Part shown: positions 1 to 10,452 of the stretch, piece by piece
How positions within the stretch are numbered: position 1 is the stretch's first letter
Layout: each line of letters begins with the position of its first letter
Source of the DNA: Corynebacterium heidelbergense
GTDB lineage: Bacteria > Actinomycetota > Actinomycetes > Mycobacteriales > Mycobacteriaceae
DNA length: 64,000 nt
Assembly (NCBI RefSeq): GCF_028609845.1
Contig: NZ_CP063191.1
Coordinates: 496,001-560,000, forward strand
Direction of reading: 5' to 3'
Made by a program: the position numbers and the translations under genes
The notes under the pieces: model-generated
Seen by the model: only the letters and a program-made list of their open reading frames with translations
Databases searched by the model: none
Told to the model about the DNA's origin: nothing

Positions 1-2
1 TC

Positions 3-1223
3 GCCTTCGGCCTCATCGCCAAGTACCCCTTCGGTTTCGCCGCCGGGCTGGGCATCAACAACCTCGTGGCGGTCACATTCGTCGCTGCCGAGGGTTTGAC
101 CTGGTCCGAAGCAATGGGGCTCGTGGTCATCAACGGCATCATCATCATGATCCTCGCCGTTACCGGCTTTCGGGAGGCCGTGTTCAACTCCATCCCGGAT
201 TCGCTCAAGGCCGCCATTGGAGTGGGCATCGGCCTGTTTATCGCGATGATCGGTCTCGTTGATTCCGGCTTTGTCCGCCGCATCCCGGACTCGGCCCACA
301 CCACGGTGCCCGTGGGCCTCGGCATCAACGGCTCCATTGCCTCCTGGCCCACGTTGGTGTTCGTCGTAGGGCTGCTCATCTGCGGTGCGCTCGTTGTCCG
401 TCAAGTCCGCGGTGGATTGTTCATCGGCATCGTTGCCACCACAGTTCTGGCCCTTATCGTGGAGGCTCTGACCCACTCCGGCCCCTCCATGGTGGACGGC
501 AAGCCGCATCCCTCCGGCTGGTCTCTTGCGGTGCCGCGCCTGCCAGAGAGCTTCGGAGGCCTCCCGGACCTATCCCTGCTGGGGGCGTTTGACCTGCTTG
601 GCGCCTTCTCGCGGGTGGGAGTGCTCGCCGCGTCTCTGCTGGTGTTCACCCTGGTCTTGGCGAACTTCTTCGACGCGATGGGAACGATGACGGCCCTGGG
701 CAAGCAGGCCAAGCTCACGGACGAGAAGGGTCGCATTCCTGGCCTGCGCACCGCCTTGATCGTGGAGGGCTGCGGGGCCGTCGTCGGTGGAGCGGCCTCG
801 GCGTCCTCCAATACCGTGTACGTCGATTCGGCCTCGGGCATTGGCGACGGGGCTCGCACTGGCCTGGCCAACGTCGTCACCGGCGGGCTCTTCCTCGTCG
901 CGATGTTCCTGACCCCGCTGTACGAGATCGTGCCCATCGAAGCTGCCGCGCCGGTGCTCGTGGTCGTCGGTGCGATGATGATCGCGCAGGTCACCGAGAT
1001 TGACTTCCGCCGGTTCGAGGTCGCGCTGCCCGCCTTCCTCACCATCGTGGTGATGCCCTTTACCTACTCCATCGCCAACGGTATCGGCGTGGGCTTCGTC
1101 GCCTACGTCGTCATGGCCGTTATCGGCGGGCGCGGCAAGCAGGTCCACCCCCTGCTGTACATCGTGGCGACCCTGTTCGTGGTTTACTTCGCCGTGGACC
1201 CCGTGTTGAATGCCGTGACCTAA
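3..1223 (+). CDS. NCS2-family purine permease (AzgA/PbuG-like), 5' partial
   Basis: Integral membrane protein, probably a proton-coupled importer of hypoxanthine, guanine or adenine. The reading frame is open from base 3, so the true start lies before the window; the GTG at 66 is an internal valine codon. The first visible residues, around YPFGFAAGLGINN, match the conserved early segment of the AzgA/PbuG branch. About ten hydrophobic segments follow, with the family-like stretches DAMGTMTALGKQA and GAASASSNTVYVDSASGI (helix 8-10 region in known members). The C-terminus is hydrophobic and ends cleanly. The next gene lies 84 bp downstream on the same strand. Family assignment is firm; the exact nucleobase cannot be read from sequence. 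Confidence 0.85.
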   Translation, partial: AFGLIAKYPFGFAAGLGINNLVAVTFVAAEGLTWSEAMGLVVINGIIIMILAVTGFREAVFNSIPDSLKAAIGVGIGLFIAMIGLVDSGFVRRIPDSAHTTVPVGLGINGSIASWPTLVFVVGLLICGALVVRQVRGGLFIGIVATTVLALIVEALTHSGPSMVDGKPHPSGWSLAVPRLPESFGGLPDLSLLGAFDLLGAFSRVGVLAASLLVFTLVLANFFDAMGTMTALGKQAKLTDEKGRIPGLRTALIVEGCGAVVGGAASASSNTVYVDSASGIGDGARTGLANVVTGGLFLVAMFLTPLYEIVPIEAAAPVLVVVGAMMIAQVTEIDFRRFEVALPAFLTIVVMPFTYSIANGIGVGFVAYVVMAVIGGRGKQVHPLLYIVATLFVVYFAVDPVLNAVT

Positions 1224-1307
1224 CGCCCCTGCCCCAGGATGCCCGGCGGCACCCTGGCCCCCTGACTGATTCGTCGCGTCCGCTGCGCGAGCAAAGTACG
1301 CCCAGCG

Positions 1308-2192
1308 GTGCAACCGATGGAGGATTCCCTGAACGCCCTACCGACAGCCCAGGCCATCACCGACCTCGCTGATCCCCGCCTGGATGACATCCGCCACCTC
1401 AACTCCTCCGATGCCCGCCCGGATCTTCCCGGCGGCAAGGGACTGGTCATCGCCGAAGGAAAGCTGGTGGTCAGTCGACTGGTGCGCTCGGCCTTCCCCG
1501 TACGCTGCATCGTCGGTTTCCCCGGAAAGATTCAGGCATTGCGCGAGGACTTAGCCAACGAACCAGTGCGCGATACCCCAGCGGTCTATGAGGTCGACCG
1601 CGAGACGCTGGCGGAGGTCGTTGGCTTCGACATGCACCGAGGTTTGGTGGCCGCTGCGGATCGGGTGGTGGAGCGCACTGTTGCTGGCGTCCTGGACAAC
1701 ATCCCATCGGGACCAGCCACGATCGCCGTCTTGGAGGGGGTGGGCGACCACGAGAATATCGGTGCCTGCTTCCGAAACGCGGCGGGCTTGGGTGTCTCGG
1801 CGGTGCTCCTCGGCGCCGGGACGGCGGATCCGCTGTATCGGCGGGCTGTGCGGGTGAGCATGGGGCACGTGCTGCGCGTTCCCTATGCCCACTTCCAGGG
1901 GAAGACTACGAACTGGCAGCAGGGGCTGCGGGCGCTACAGGAGCGGGGATTCACGGTCATCGCGCTGACCCCCAACACCGATGTGGATCTGGCCCAGGCC
2001 ATCGCCTCGGTGCGCTGCCAGCAGCCGGAGGGGGCGCGGATTGCGATCATGGTGGGGGCGGAGGGCCCGGGGCTGACTGAGCACGCGATGCGAGCGGCGG
2101 ATCTGCGGGCGGCGATTCCCATGGCCCCGGAAACCGATTCGCTGAACGTGGCCACTGCGGCGGCTATCGGGTTCTACGCCGCTCGGTTTTAG
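1308..2192 (+). CDS. TrmH/SpoU-family RNA 2'-O-methyltransferase
   Basis: S-adenosylmethionine-dependent RNA ribose methyltransferase with the knotted SPOUT fold. The three family motifs are in order in the C-terminal half: NIGACFRNAAGLG (motif 1, catalytic Arg), VGAEGPGL (motif 2) and DSLNVATAAAI (motif 3). The N-terminal ~110 residues resemble the substrate-binding extension of the TrmH/RlmB type. The start is GTG at 1308 or ATG at 1317, and neither has a strong ribosome site. A TrmH-type gene near sepH and serC is also known in mycobacteria, which supports a conserved neighbourhood. Whether the substrate is tRNA or 23S rRNA is not determinable here. Confidence 0.88.
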   Translation: MQPMEDSLNALPTAQAITDLADPRLDDIRHLNSSDARPDLPGGKGLVIAEGKLVVSRLVRSAFPVRCIVGFPGKIQALREDLANEPVRDTPAVYEVDRETLAEVVGFDMHRGLVAAADRVVERTVAGVLDNIPSGPATIAVLEGVGDHENIGACFRNAAGLGVSAVLLGAGTADPLYRRAVRVSMGHVLRVPYAHFQGKTTNWQQGLRALQERGFTVIALTPNTDVDLAQAIASVRCQQPEGARIAIMVGAEGPGLTEHAMRAADLRAAIPMAPETDSLNVATAAAIGFYAARF

Positions 2193-2204
2193 CCGGCGCG
2201 GGGG

Positions 2205-3182
2205 CTAGCGGCCGGATTTCCGGGCCTGCTTGCGCACCTCCGCGCCAATCCGATGCGCCAGATTCTGCAGACCGTGGGCACCGGCCCGTGCGCCAGACAG
2301 CAACCCTCGGCCAGCGGAGACGGCGATGTCCCGGGCAATGTCCCGGTTGGAATCGCGGCTGGCATCACCCCGGGTGGGGGTGCGGGCGTAATCGTCGTAG
2401 ACCGCTGCGGGCTGTGGGGGATTATCTGAAGATGTTCGCCGGCCAGGGCGTGAGGGCGCGCGCGTATCCGATTTCGCTTCGGGCCGGCCGTCCACGGCGA
2501 AAGCGGTGACCGGGACCGGCACGTCCCCGGCGGCGGGATCCACCCCCAGCCATGCGGCCAGGGCGGCGCGGGCCAGCTCGGCGGGTATGAAGGGTAGCTG
2601 TATGCCGCTGGCCTCCGTGTTGCCTGCCCAGAATGGGGATTCACTGGGTTCGGGCAGGCCGATGTCCTCGTACACCCGCTCCCGCGTCGCGCTGAAGGCC
2701 CGCCGCACCTCGCCATCGCGGAAGTGAGCGAATCCCGCCAGCCCGGTGTAGTCGTCCGCCAGGGGGTCTAGCTGCCCCACTGAGGGGGCCTCGTAGCCAG
2801 GGGGTACGCTACAGGTCGCGTAAATGTCCCCTGCGGGGGCCACGGAGCGCAGTTGCTCGGGCATGTCGGTGAGTCGGAGCAGTCCGGGCAGCACGACCTG
2901 GACAACGCTGAGCCCGGGGTAGGCGCCGATGTAGAACTCGGATTCGCTGGGCGGGGCGCTGCGGGACATGTCGAAGTCCCCGATGTGGGTTAGCGGCCAG
3001 CGGGGGTTGAGCTGGGCTAGGTATTTGCGGGCGAACCCACGGTCCGCTTGGGGTTCCGCGTCGAGGATGGCGCGGGGCTTGCGGTCCGTGGCTTCAGCGC
3101 GGACGCACCACAGGGTCACGAGTGTGCGCGGTGCCTGATCGGTGTCGGCGATGGCGCTGGCTACGGACTGCTCGGAGTGCAT
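2205..3182 (-). CDS. DUF6928-like protein of unknown function
   Basis: A 325-residue soluble protein. The central part (residues ~20-200) contains WPLTHIGDFDMSRSAPPSES followed by EFYIGAYPGLSVVQVVLPG, which resembles the actinobacterial DUF6928 family as I remember it. The last ~110 residues are low-complexity and rich in R, S, D and A, probably disordered. It sits 33 bp downstream of sepH on the same strand and is probably cotranscribed. No catalytic motif, signal peptide or membrane segment is visible. The gene call is solid; the family name is from memory and only moderately sure. Confidence 0.7.
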   Translation of the reverse strand: MHSEQSVASAIADTDQAPRTLVTLWCVRAEATDRKPRAILDAEPQADRGFARKYLAQLNPRWPLTHIGDFDMSRSAPPSESEFYIGAYPGLSVVQVVLPGLLRLTDMPEQLRSVAPAGDIYATCSVPPGYEAPSVGQLDPLADDYTGLAGFAHFRDGEVRRAFSATRERVYEDIGLPEPSESPFWAGNTEASGIQLPFIPAELARAALAAWLGVDPAAGDVPVPVTAFAVDGRPEAKSDTRAPSRPGRRTSSDNPPQPAAVYDDYARTPTRGDASRDSNRDIARDIAVSAGRGLLSGARAGAHGLQNLAHRIGAEVRKQARKSGR

Positions 3183-3215
3183 GGCGGTGGGGGTTCCTCT
3201 GGTCTTCGCCGGGGT

Positions 3216-4709
3216 TTACTTCTTTTTCCGCGGGTTGGTGCGCACGCCGAGTAGCACGTCCTCCCAGTGGGGGGTGACGGCCTTGCGCTTGCGGCGGGGT
3301 TTGTCCTCCCGCTCGGCAGCGGGGTGTTGGAGGAAAGCGTCCTCATTCTGGTCGCTGCCCTCGTTGCGGTTGCCACGGTCGGCCGAGTTTCCCGCCCCGC
3401 CGCTGGCACCTTCGCCGCCGAGGTCAGCTCCTTCCTCGGGCTCTCCGCTGCCGTTGTGGTTGGGGTCTCCGGCAACAGTGGTGCCGTTGGGAGCATGGTC
3501 GCCTGTTCCCCAGCCGCTGGATCCGGGCAGGCCGCCGTGCGCGCCTACGCGGTTTTCCACAGATCCTGCGCTGCTCAGGGAGGTCACCGGGGATACGGCC
3601 CGCACCGGCTGGCCGAATCGGGGGTCCACCAGGTCGCCGGCGATCGAGTTCAGCGGTTGCACGACGTTGGGCCCGGCGGCTTCCGGCGTGAAACCGAATT
3701 CCGCGACGTGCGTGGACTCCTGGCCTGCGGCCGTCTTGTTCCAACTGACGGTGACAACCCACTGCTTCATCTCGTTTTGGTGGGCGTCCCAGTTGGCGTC
3801 GCGGATTTTCTCCCCGCGGGCGGCGAATGTGGTGGCAAGGCTTTCCCACAGCGTCTCGGTGGCGGGGCCCTGGGCGGTGATGGGGTGCGCGGAGTGTGCG
3901 AGCTCCGCGATTCGGGCGCGTTCCTGCAGGATCGGCCAGGCGTAGGGCTCGATGCGGGATTCGTCTGTGTCCGCCTCGCGAGCCAGTTCGGCGACGGTGG
4001 CGCCGTGGCGCACGCGGTCCTGGATGTCGCGCGGGCTGATGGAGATGCGGGAGCGGCGGGGCCGGAGGTTGCGGCGGCGCTGCGGGGCCTGGTGGTCGGT
4101 GGTGGCGGGGTTTTTCTCGGCGACGACGCCAACCTGGCGCCCAAATCCCACTTCCCGCAGCCCGCGAGAACCCGGCTGATCGGAGCTGTTCTCCACCTTC
4201 TTCGTGGCGTTCCGCGTAGGGCTGTGACCTGTTGTCGGGCTGGTGTGGGCCGGGTCATCAGTCCCGGCGGTGGCAACAGCGGTCGGGTCAGCGGTCGCTT
4301 CACGCTGCACCCGATCAGCAGCGCCTGCCGTGCTAGCAGTGGTGTCGGCTGTGGTGCCAGCCCCCGAATCAGCCGCAGGATCGGTTTCAGGGTCGCCTGC
4401 AGGATCGGTTGCGGGATCGGTTGCAGGGGACAGCGAAGAGCTGGCGGAGCTCCCCGGGCCCGGAGCATGTTCAGCCCCGGCAGTAGGCGACGCATCGGCG
4501 GGATCTATCGACCCGCGGGAGCCGAGCACCGCAGTCAGCGGAGGTTCCGCATCTGGGGCTGCGGAGGTGGGCGCGGGGTTATGGGCGTCCCCAATAATGC
4601 GACGCAGCGCGTCGGTGACCGGCAGGAAGAATTCCGCAGTGCCATCGAGAGATCGCAACACTACGGAGTTCGCATCGCTGTCCGCGGGAACGAGTACTAG
4701 CTCTTGCAT
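3216..4709 (-). CDS. sepH: SepH-like cell division regulator (DUF3071)
   Basis: Probable actinobacterial cell-division protein that stimulates FtsZ assembly in characterised relatives. The start is ATG 4709 (MQELVLVPAD...), preceded by a strong AAAGGAGG site; the frame extends further upstream without one. The N-terminal ~65 residues match the DUF3071 start. A helix-turn-helix segment of the same family lies around residues 225-285 (ISPRDIQDRVRHGATVAELA). Between them is a long A/T/D/P-rich linker. The C-terminal third is disordered, rich in G, N, E and R, and ends in a basic patch. The linker is much longer than in short family members. Divisome localisation is inferred from the family. Confidence 0.85.
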   Translation of the reverse strand: MQELVLVPADSDANSVVLRSLDGTAEFFLPVTDALRRIIGDAHNPAPTSAAPDAEPPLTAVLGSRGSIDPADASPTAGAEHAPGPGSSASSSLSPATDPATDPAGDPETDPAADSGAGTTADTTASTAGAADRVQREATADPTAVATAGTDDPAHTSPTTGHSPTRNATKKVENSSDQPGSRGLREVGFGRQVGVVAEKNPATTDHQAPQRRRNLRPRRSRISISPRDIQDRVRHGATVAELAREADTDESRIEPYAWPILQERARIAELAHSAHPITAQGPATETLWESLATTFAARGEKIRDANWDAHQNEMKQWVVTVSWNKTAAGQESTHVAEFGFTPEAAGPNVVQPLNSIAGDLVDPRFGQPVRAVSPVTSLSSAGSVENRVGAHGGLPGSSGWGTGDHAPNGTTVAGDPNHNGSGEPEEGADLGGEGASGGAGNSADRGNRNEGSDQNEDAFLQHPAAEREDKPRRKRKAVTPHWEDVLLGVRTNPRKKK

Positions 4710-4799
4710 GGGTTCGTGTCCTCCTTTAACCGAGACCGAAAACTTCCACCGCCGGCGAGGAAAGTGAGGGCCCACCGTTCCCCAGGATGGACTTGAGCG

Positions 4800-6134
<1,335 letters not shown>

Positions 6135-6158
6135 TCACCCCTGCCCCACGTGGTTCCG

Positions 6159-6164
6159 TAGAAT
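6159..6164 (+). promoter_or_regulatory. Predicted gltA -10 box TAGAAT
   Basis: TAGAAT is close to the actinobacterial TAnnnT consensus and lies 73 nt before the gltA start, giving a ~66-nt leader. No convincing -35 box is present. The 5943-6158 part of this divergent intergenic region should also carry regulator sites for both genes, but I could not identify one with confidence. Confidence 0.45.
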
Positions 6165-6236
6165 AGCGCGAGCTGAACATTGCACTTTTACCGTGCCAGC
6201 TGCCGAGGCAAGCGAACATTTCAGAAAGGGATGTCA

Positions 6237-7520
6237 ATGGCTACCGATAATCAGGACAAGGCCGTTCTCCACTACCCCGGTGGAGAGTTTGAAATGGACA
6301 TTGTCCACGCCACCGAGGGCAACTCCGGTGTCGCCCTGGGCAAAATGCTGGCCGAAACCGGCCTGACCACCCTGGACCCCGGGTACATGAACACCGGTTC
6401 CACCGAGTCGGCTATTACCTACATCGACGGAGCCAACGGCATCCTGCGTCACCGCGGATACGACATCGCTGACCTGGCCGAGAACGCCACGTTCAACGAG
6501 GTGTCCTACCTGCTCATCAACGGCGAACTGCCGAACGAGCAGCAGAAGGAAGAGTTCAACCAGAACATCCGCAAGCACACCCTGCTGGACGAGGACTTCA
6601 AGTCCGCCTTCCGCGTTTTCCCCCGTGACGCGCACCCCATGTCCGTGCTGGCGTCGTCGGTGAACATCCTGTCCACCTACTACCAGAAGGACCTCAACCC
6701 GCTGGACAAGGATGCTCAGAAGCTGAACACCTATCGCCTGATGGCGAAGGTGCCGATGCTCGCGGCCTACGCTTACCGCGCCTCCAAGGGCAAGCCGTAC
6801 ATGTACCCGGACAACTCCCTCAACGCTCGGGAGAACTTCCTGCGCAACATGTTCGGCTACCCCACGGAGCCTTACGAGAATGACCCGGTGATCACCAAGG
6901 CCCTGGACAAGCTGCTCATTCTGCACGCGGACCACGAGCAGAACTGCTCCACCTCCACCGTGCGTATGGTCGGCTCCTCCCAGGCCAACATGTTCGCGTC
7001 CATCGCAGCGGGCATCAACGCGCTGTCCGGCCCGCTGCATGGTGGCGCTAACCAGGCCGTGCTGGAGATGCTGGAGAGCATCCACGAGCAGGGTGGGGAC
7101 GCCACGGACTTCATGAACCGGGTGAAGAACAAGGAGCCGGGCGTGAAGCTCATGGGCTTCGGCCACCGCGTGTACAAGAACTACGACCCGCGCGCGGCGA
7201 TTGTGAAGGATTCCGCTCACGAGATCCTGGAGCACCTCGGCGGCGACCACCTGCTGGACCTTGCCATGAAATTGGAGGAGATCGCCCTCGCGGACGACTA
7301 CTTCATCAGCCGCAAGCTGTACCCGAACGTGGACTTCTACACCGGGCTCATCTACCGGGCCATGGGATTCCCGACGGACTTCTTCACCGTGCTCTTCGCA
7401 ATGGGCCGCCTGCCCGGCTGGATCGCCCACTACTTGGAGCAGGTCAACGAGCCGACGGCGAAGATCAACCGCCCCCGCCAGATTTACACCGGCCCCACCG
7501 AGCGCAAGATCGGGCGCTAG
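6237..7520 (+). CDS. gltA: Citrate synthase GltA
   Basis: Type II (hexameric, Gram-negative-like) citrate synthase that condenses acetyl-CoA and oxaloacetate at the entry of the TCA cycle. ATG 6237 is chosen because AGAAAGGG lies ~6 nt before it; the upstream ATG 6231 would abut that site. The result is 427 residues. Conserved active-site segments: LHADHEQNCSTSTVR, SGPLHGGANQAVLEML (His), GFGHRVYKNYDPRA (His/Arg) and NVDFYTGLIYRAMGFP (catalytic Asp). A longer antisense frame across the gene is a codon shadow. Confidence 0.98.
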   Translation: MATDNQDKAVLHYPGGEFEMDIVHATEGNSGVALGKMLAETGLTTLDPGYMNTGSTESAITYIDGANGILRHRGYDIADLAENATFNEVSYLLINGELPNEQQKEEFNQNIRKHTLLDEDFKSAFRVFPRDAHPMSVLASSVNILSTYYQKDLNPLDKDAQKLNTYRLMAKVPMLAAYAYRASKGKPYMYPDNSLNARENFLRNMFGYPTEPYENDPVITKALDKLLILHADHEQNCSTSTVRMVGSSQANMFASIAAGINALSGPLHGGANQAVLEMLESIHEQGGDATDFMNRVKNKEPGVKLMGFGHRVYKNYDPRAAIVKDSAHEILEHLGGDHLLDLAMKLEEIALADDYFISRKLYPNVDFYTGLIYRAMGFPTDFFTVLFAMGRLPGWIAHYLEQVNEPTAKINRPRQIYTGPTERKIGR

Positions 7521-7681
7521 GACGTTACGCCGGGGCCTGAATCGGCCCCGAGGCGCGGTGGCTTATCTTGCACTCGGGTGGTTGAACCGCCACACTGGTC
7601 TGCACGCAACGCACAGTTGCTGACCATCTGTCCAGACCCGACCGCGGGCCCACCAGGGCCGTGGTCAACCAGGAGTTTTGT

Positions 7682-8041
7682 ATGAGTAAGCCGCAGATCG
7701 AGGCGCAGGCAGGCCCGGCCCCAAAGGATCTCGTCATCGAGGACATCACCGTGGGCGAGGGGGCAGAGGCCGTTGAGGGCGGCATGGTGGAAGTCCACTA
7801 CGTGGGCGTGGATTACGAAACCGGGGAGGAGTTTGACTCTTCTTGGGACCGGGGTGAGGCCATCGCGTTTCCGCTCAGCGGCTTGATCGCCGGGTGGCAG
7901 GAGGGGATCCCGGGGATGCGCGCAGGGGGCCGTCGAAAGCTGACAATCCCGCCGGAGAAGGCCTATGGTCCGGCGGGGATGGGCCACCCGTTGTCCGGGC
8001 GCACGCTGGTGTTCATCATTGATCTTTTGGACGTCAAGTAG
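7682..8041 (+). CDS. FKBP-type peptidyl-prolyl cis-trans isomerase
   Basis: Small cytoplasmic prolyl isomerase of 119 residues, with no signal peptide. ATG 7682 follows an AGGAG site. The single FKBP domain shows VEVHYVGVDYETGEEFDSSW, PLSGLIAGWQEGIPGM and RRKLTIPPEKAYGPAG, ending in LVFIIDLLDVK. These are the standard FK506-binding-pocket residues (Y, D, F, W, Y). It lies 161 bp downstream of gltA, and the same gltA-FKBP pairing is known in Corynebacterium. It is followed by a bidirectional terminator. Confidence 0.95.
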   Translation: MSKPQIEAQAGPAPKDLVIEDITVGEGAEAVEGGMVEVHYVGVDYETGEEFDSSWDRGEAIAFPLSGLIAGWQEGIPGMRAGGRRKLTIPPEKAYGPAGMGHPLSGRTLVFIIDLLDVK

Positions 8042-8207
8042 CGCAGCGCGGGCCAGGCAGTCGGTCACCAGTCGGCGCACCGTCGGCCGCTAGTCGACTG
8101 ACGGTGGGCCCACAGCCAGGCCGACCATGGGGCGCCCAACAGGTCGGCCGTGGGGCGCCACAGGCTTCAGGCCTGCGGCCCTCGCGTCGCCGCCCCGCAC
8201 TATTATC

Positions 8208-8241
8208 AAAAGCGCGGATCAGACCCGATCCGCGCTTTTTT
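8208..8241. terminator. Bidirectional intrinsic terminator
   Basis: A perfect 13-bp inverted repeat (AAAAGCGCGGATC / GATCCGCGCTTTT) with a 6-nt loop AGACCC. It is T-rich on both outer sides, so it can stop the FKBP transcript and the converging ABC-permease transcript. Confidence 0.9.
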
Positions 8242-8268
8242 CGCGCCATGTTGTCAGCCCCCGCCCCG

Positions 8269-9504
8269 CTAGGACTGCTTGAGCGCCTCCCGCCACGTCA
8301 GCTTGCTGCCATTGTGCAGAATGGAATAGCGGTAGATCTTCGCCACCAACGCGAGTGCCCCCGCCGTGACAAGTGCGGCCAGGGCAAAGCTCGCCACGAC
8401 GCCCAGGAGCCCCAGGTTCCCCGCGGCGTATTCCAGGGGCGCGGTGGTGAGGCTGAACGGAGGAATCCACGCCAGAACCTGCATGACAGTGGAGTCCATC
8501 TTCGTCATCCCGATGAAGGGAGCGTAAACCATCCCCAGTAGCAGAAGCAGCACCGGGGATCCGGCGGACTGCAGGTCCTCTGTCCTGCTGATCAAAGACC
8601 CTGCGGCCGCGTACAGGCCCCCAAAGAACAGCAGCCCCAGCAGGAACGCTATGAGTAGCAGGGGGACCGTCGCGAAGTCGAACGCCAACCCGTCGGCCAA
8701 CCCGGTGACCAGCACGCCGATAGTCCCTACGCTCAGCACAATCAGCGTTGCCGCGAACCCCACCAAAGCGTTGCCGATCAGCTTCCCCGCCAGAAAGTCG
8801 ATCGGGCGAACGGAGGCGAGCAGAATTTCCACAATCCGCGAGGACTTCTCCTCCGTCACCCTCGCCCCGATGTTCCCGGCGAACAGGATGATGAAGTACG
8901 ACATAATCCCTACCCCCACGAGCACGGTGACCACAGCCGCCATGTTCACCGAGGACTCCTCTTCCTTCAGGTTGGTCGTCCGCATGCTCGTGTCCGGCAG
9001 TGCGGCCCGGAAGGCCTCGGGTGCGACATTCACCTTGGCTAACGCCTCCCGCTGCCCAAGGCTCACCAGCGCCGTGGTGATGGATTCCTGCACCCGCTGG
9101 TCCACTCGGCCGTCGGAGATGAGTTCGTAGCCGGGGTTCGCAGCGATGAGAGCTGCGTCCTTACCGTCCTTGACCTGCTGAATCGCCTCATCGCGGGAGC
9201 TGGCGGTGCTGATGTCCAGGGGTTTGTCGGCGGGGCCGCCCTTGCCGGGGACGATAGAACCCGTGGACTCCGCAGGCAGCCCCGCTTCCAGCGCCTGCTT
9301 GTCCACCCCGACGACGACCACCGTCGGGGCACCCTCCCCGTCGTCCTGCGAACTCTTCCAACTGAGGAAACCAATGGCACCCAGCGTCGCTATCGTGAGC
9401 ACGGCTAGCGTGATGAGGATCGACTTGTTGCGCAGGGCCACCGTAATCTCCCGTGCGGCCACGGTGCGGATAGTGTTCGCGGATGAATAACCCGTGTTCT
9501 GCAT
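8269..9504 (-). CDS. ABC-2 type transporter permease
   Basis: Membrane subunit of an ABC exporter, 411 residues, paired with the ATPase encoded 6 bp upstream. There is one N-terminal transmembrane helix (residues ~28-50), a large extracytoplasmic domain (~50-180), then five to six C-terminal helices. EEKSSRIVEILLASVRPIDFL is the typical loop of NatB/YhaP-type ABC-2 permeases. The layout suggests sodium or drug efflux or lipid export; the substrate cannot be inferred. Confidence 0.85.
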   Translation of the reverse strand: MQNTGYSSANTIRTVAAREITVALRNKSILITLAVLTIATLGAIGFLSWKSSQDDGEGAPTVVVVGVDKQALEAGLPAESTGSIVPGKGGPADKPLDISTASSRDEAIQQVKDGKDAALIAANPGYELISDGRVDQRVQESITTALVSLGQREALAKVNVAPEAFRAALPDTSMRTTNLKEEESSVNMAAVVTVLVGVGIMSYFIILFAGNIGARVTEEKSSRIVEILLASVRPIDFLAGKLIGNALVGFAATLIVLSVGTIGVLVTGLADGLAFDFATVPLLLIAFLLGLLFFGGLYAAAGSLISRTEDLQSAGSPVLLLLLGMVYAPFIGMTKMDSTVMQVLAWIPPFSLTTAPLEYAAGNLGLLGVVASFALAALVTAGALALVAKIYRYSILHNGSKLTWREALKQS

Positions 9505-9510
9505 CGGTTT

Positions 9511-10452
9511 CTAGCTCGCCTTTCTCTCAGCGCTGGGTTTGGTGGCGTCCTCAATAATCTCCCGGAACATGTCCGTCAGGTCCGGCACCCGACGGGAGAA
9601 GGAGTGGACGGGGCCGGATGCCAGGGCCGCGCGGAGGATGTCCTGGTCGAGGTCCGTGGTGGGCGATTCGATGACGACGCCATCAACCAATTCCTCCACC
9701 ATCCGCGTGCCAGGTGGGTACCATCCGCGCGCCGGGGTGCGGATGTCGTAGAGGATGGGTCCGCCGGAGCGCAGTTCGTCGACGGTGCCCTCGGCGCGCA
9801 TGGTGCCGGCTGCGACAACCCCGACTCGATCGCAGAGGCGCTGGACGAGGTCTAACTGGTGGGAGCTGAAGATGACGGGGACGCCGGCTCGGGCGCGTTC
9901 CTGGAGCATGCCGCTCATGACGTTCACGGCAACGGGGTCGAGGCCGGAGAAGGGCTCGTCGAGGATGAGCAGGTCCGGGTCGTGCAGGAGCGAGGCCGCG
10001 AGTTGCACGCGCTGCTGGTTGCCGAGGGAGAGACTGTTCAGCTTGTCCTCCGCGCGGTCGGCCAGGCCGAGCCGCTCCAGCAGGGCTTTGGCGCTGGCGC
10101 TTGCCGCGGGCTTGGTGAGGCCGCTGAGCTGGCCGAGGAAGGTGAGCTGGTCGAGGACCTTTTCCTTGCTGTAGAGCCCGCGTTCCTCCGGCATGTAGCC
10201 GATTCGACGGCGGAGGGTGTCGTCCATCGGGCGGTCTCCGAGGAGCACTTCACCGGAGTCGGCGCTGAGCACGCCCAGGGCGATCCGCATAGTGGTGGAC
10301 TTGCCGGCGCCGTTGGAGCCGACGAACCCGTAGATTTCTCCGGGGTGCACGCTGAAGGTCATGTCCTGTAGAGCCTGCGTGTCGCCGAAGCTTTTGAACA
10401 GGTGCCGGATATGTAGGGGCTGTGGAGACTGCGTCGGTGGCGCTGGAACCAC
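9511..10452 (-). CDS. ABC transporter ATP-binding protein
   Basis: Cytoplasmic ATPase driving the adjacent ABC-2 permease. Walker A is GSNGAGKST, the signature is LSLGNQQR, Walker B is LLILDEPFSGLDP, and the switch His is in SSHQLDLV. The C-terminal ~80 residues resemble the DUF4162 tail of NatA-type ATPases. The signature has N where G is more common (LSLGN rather than LSGGQ), as in several NatA-like proteins. The two genes form one operon on the minus strand. Confidence 0.9.
   Translation of the reverse strand: MVPAPPTQSPQPLHIRHLFKSFGDTQALQDMTFSVHPGEIYGFVGSNGAGKSTTMRIALGVLSADSGEVLLGDRPMDDTLRRRIGYMPEERGLYSKEKVLDQLTFLGQLSGLTKPAASASAKALLERLGLADRAEDKLNSLSLGNQQRVQLAASLLHDPDLLILDEPFSGLDPVAVNVMSGMLQERARAGVPVIFSSHQLDLVQRLCDRVGVVAAGTMRAEGTVDELRSGGPILYDIRTPARGWYPPGTRMVEELVDGVVIESPTTDLDQDILRAALASGPVHSFSRRVPDLTDMFREIIEDATKPSAERKAS

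Noticed and set aside
6234..7430. A 398-codon open frame antisense to gltA
   Set aside because: Composition is V/H/Q-rich codon-shadow sequence with no domain or ribosome site; gltA on the plus strand is certain.
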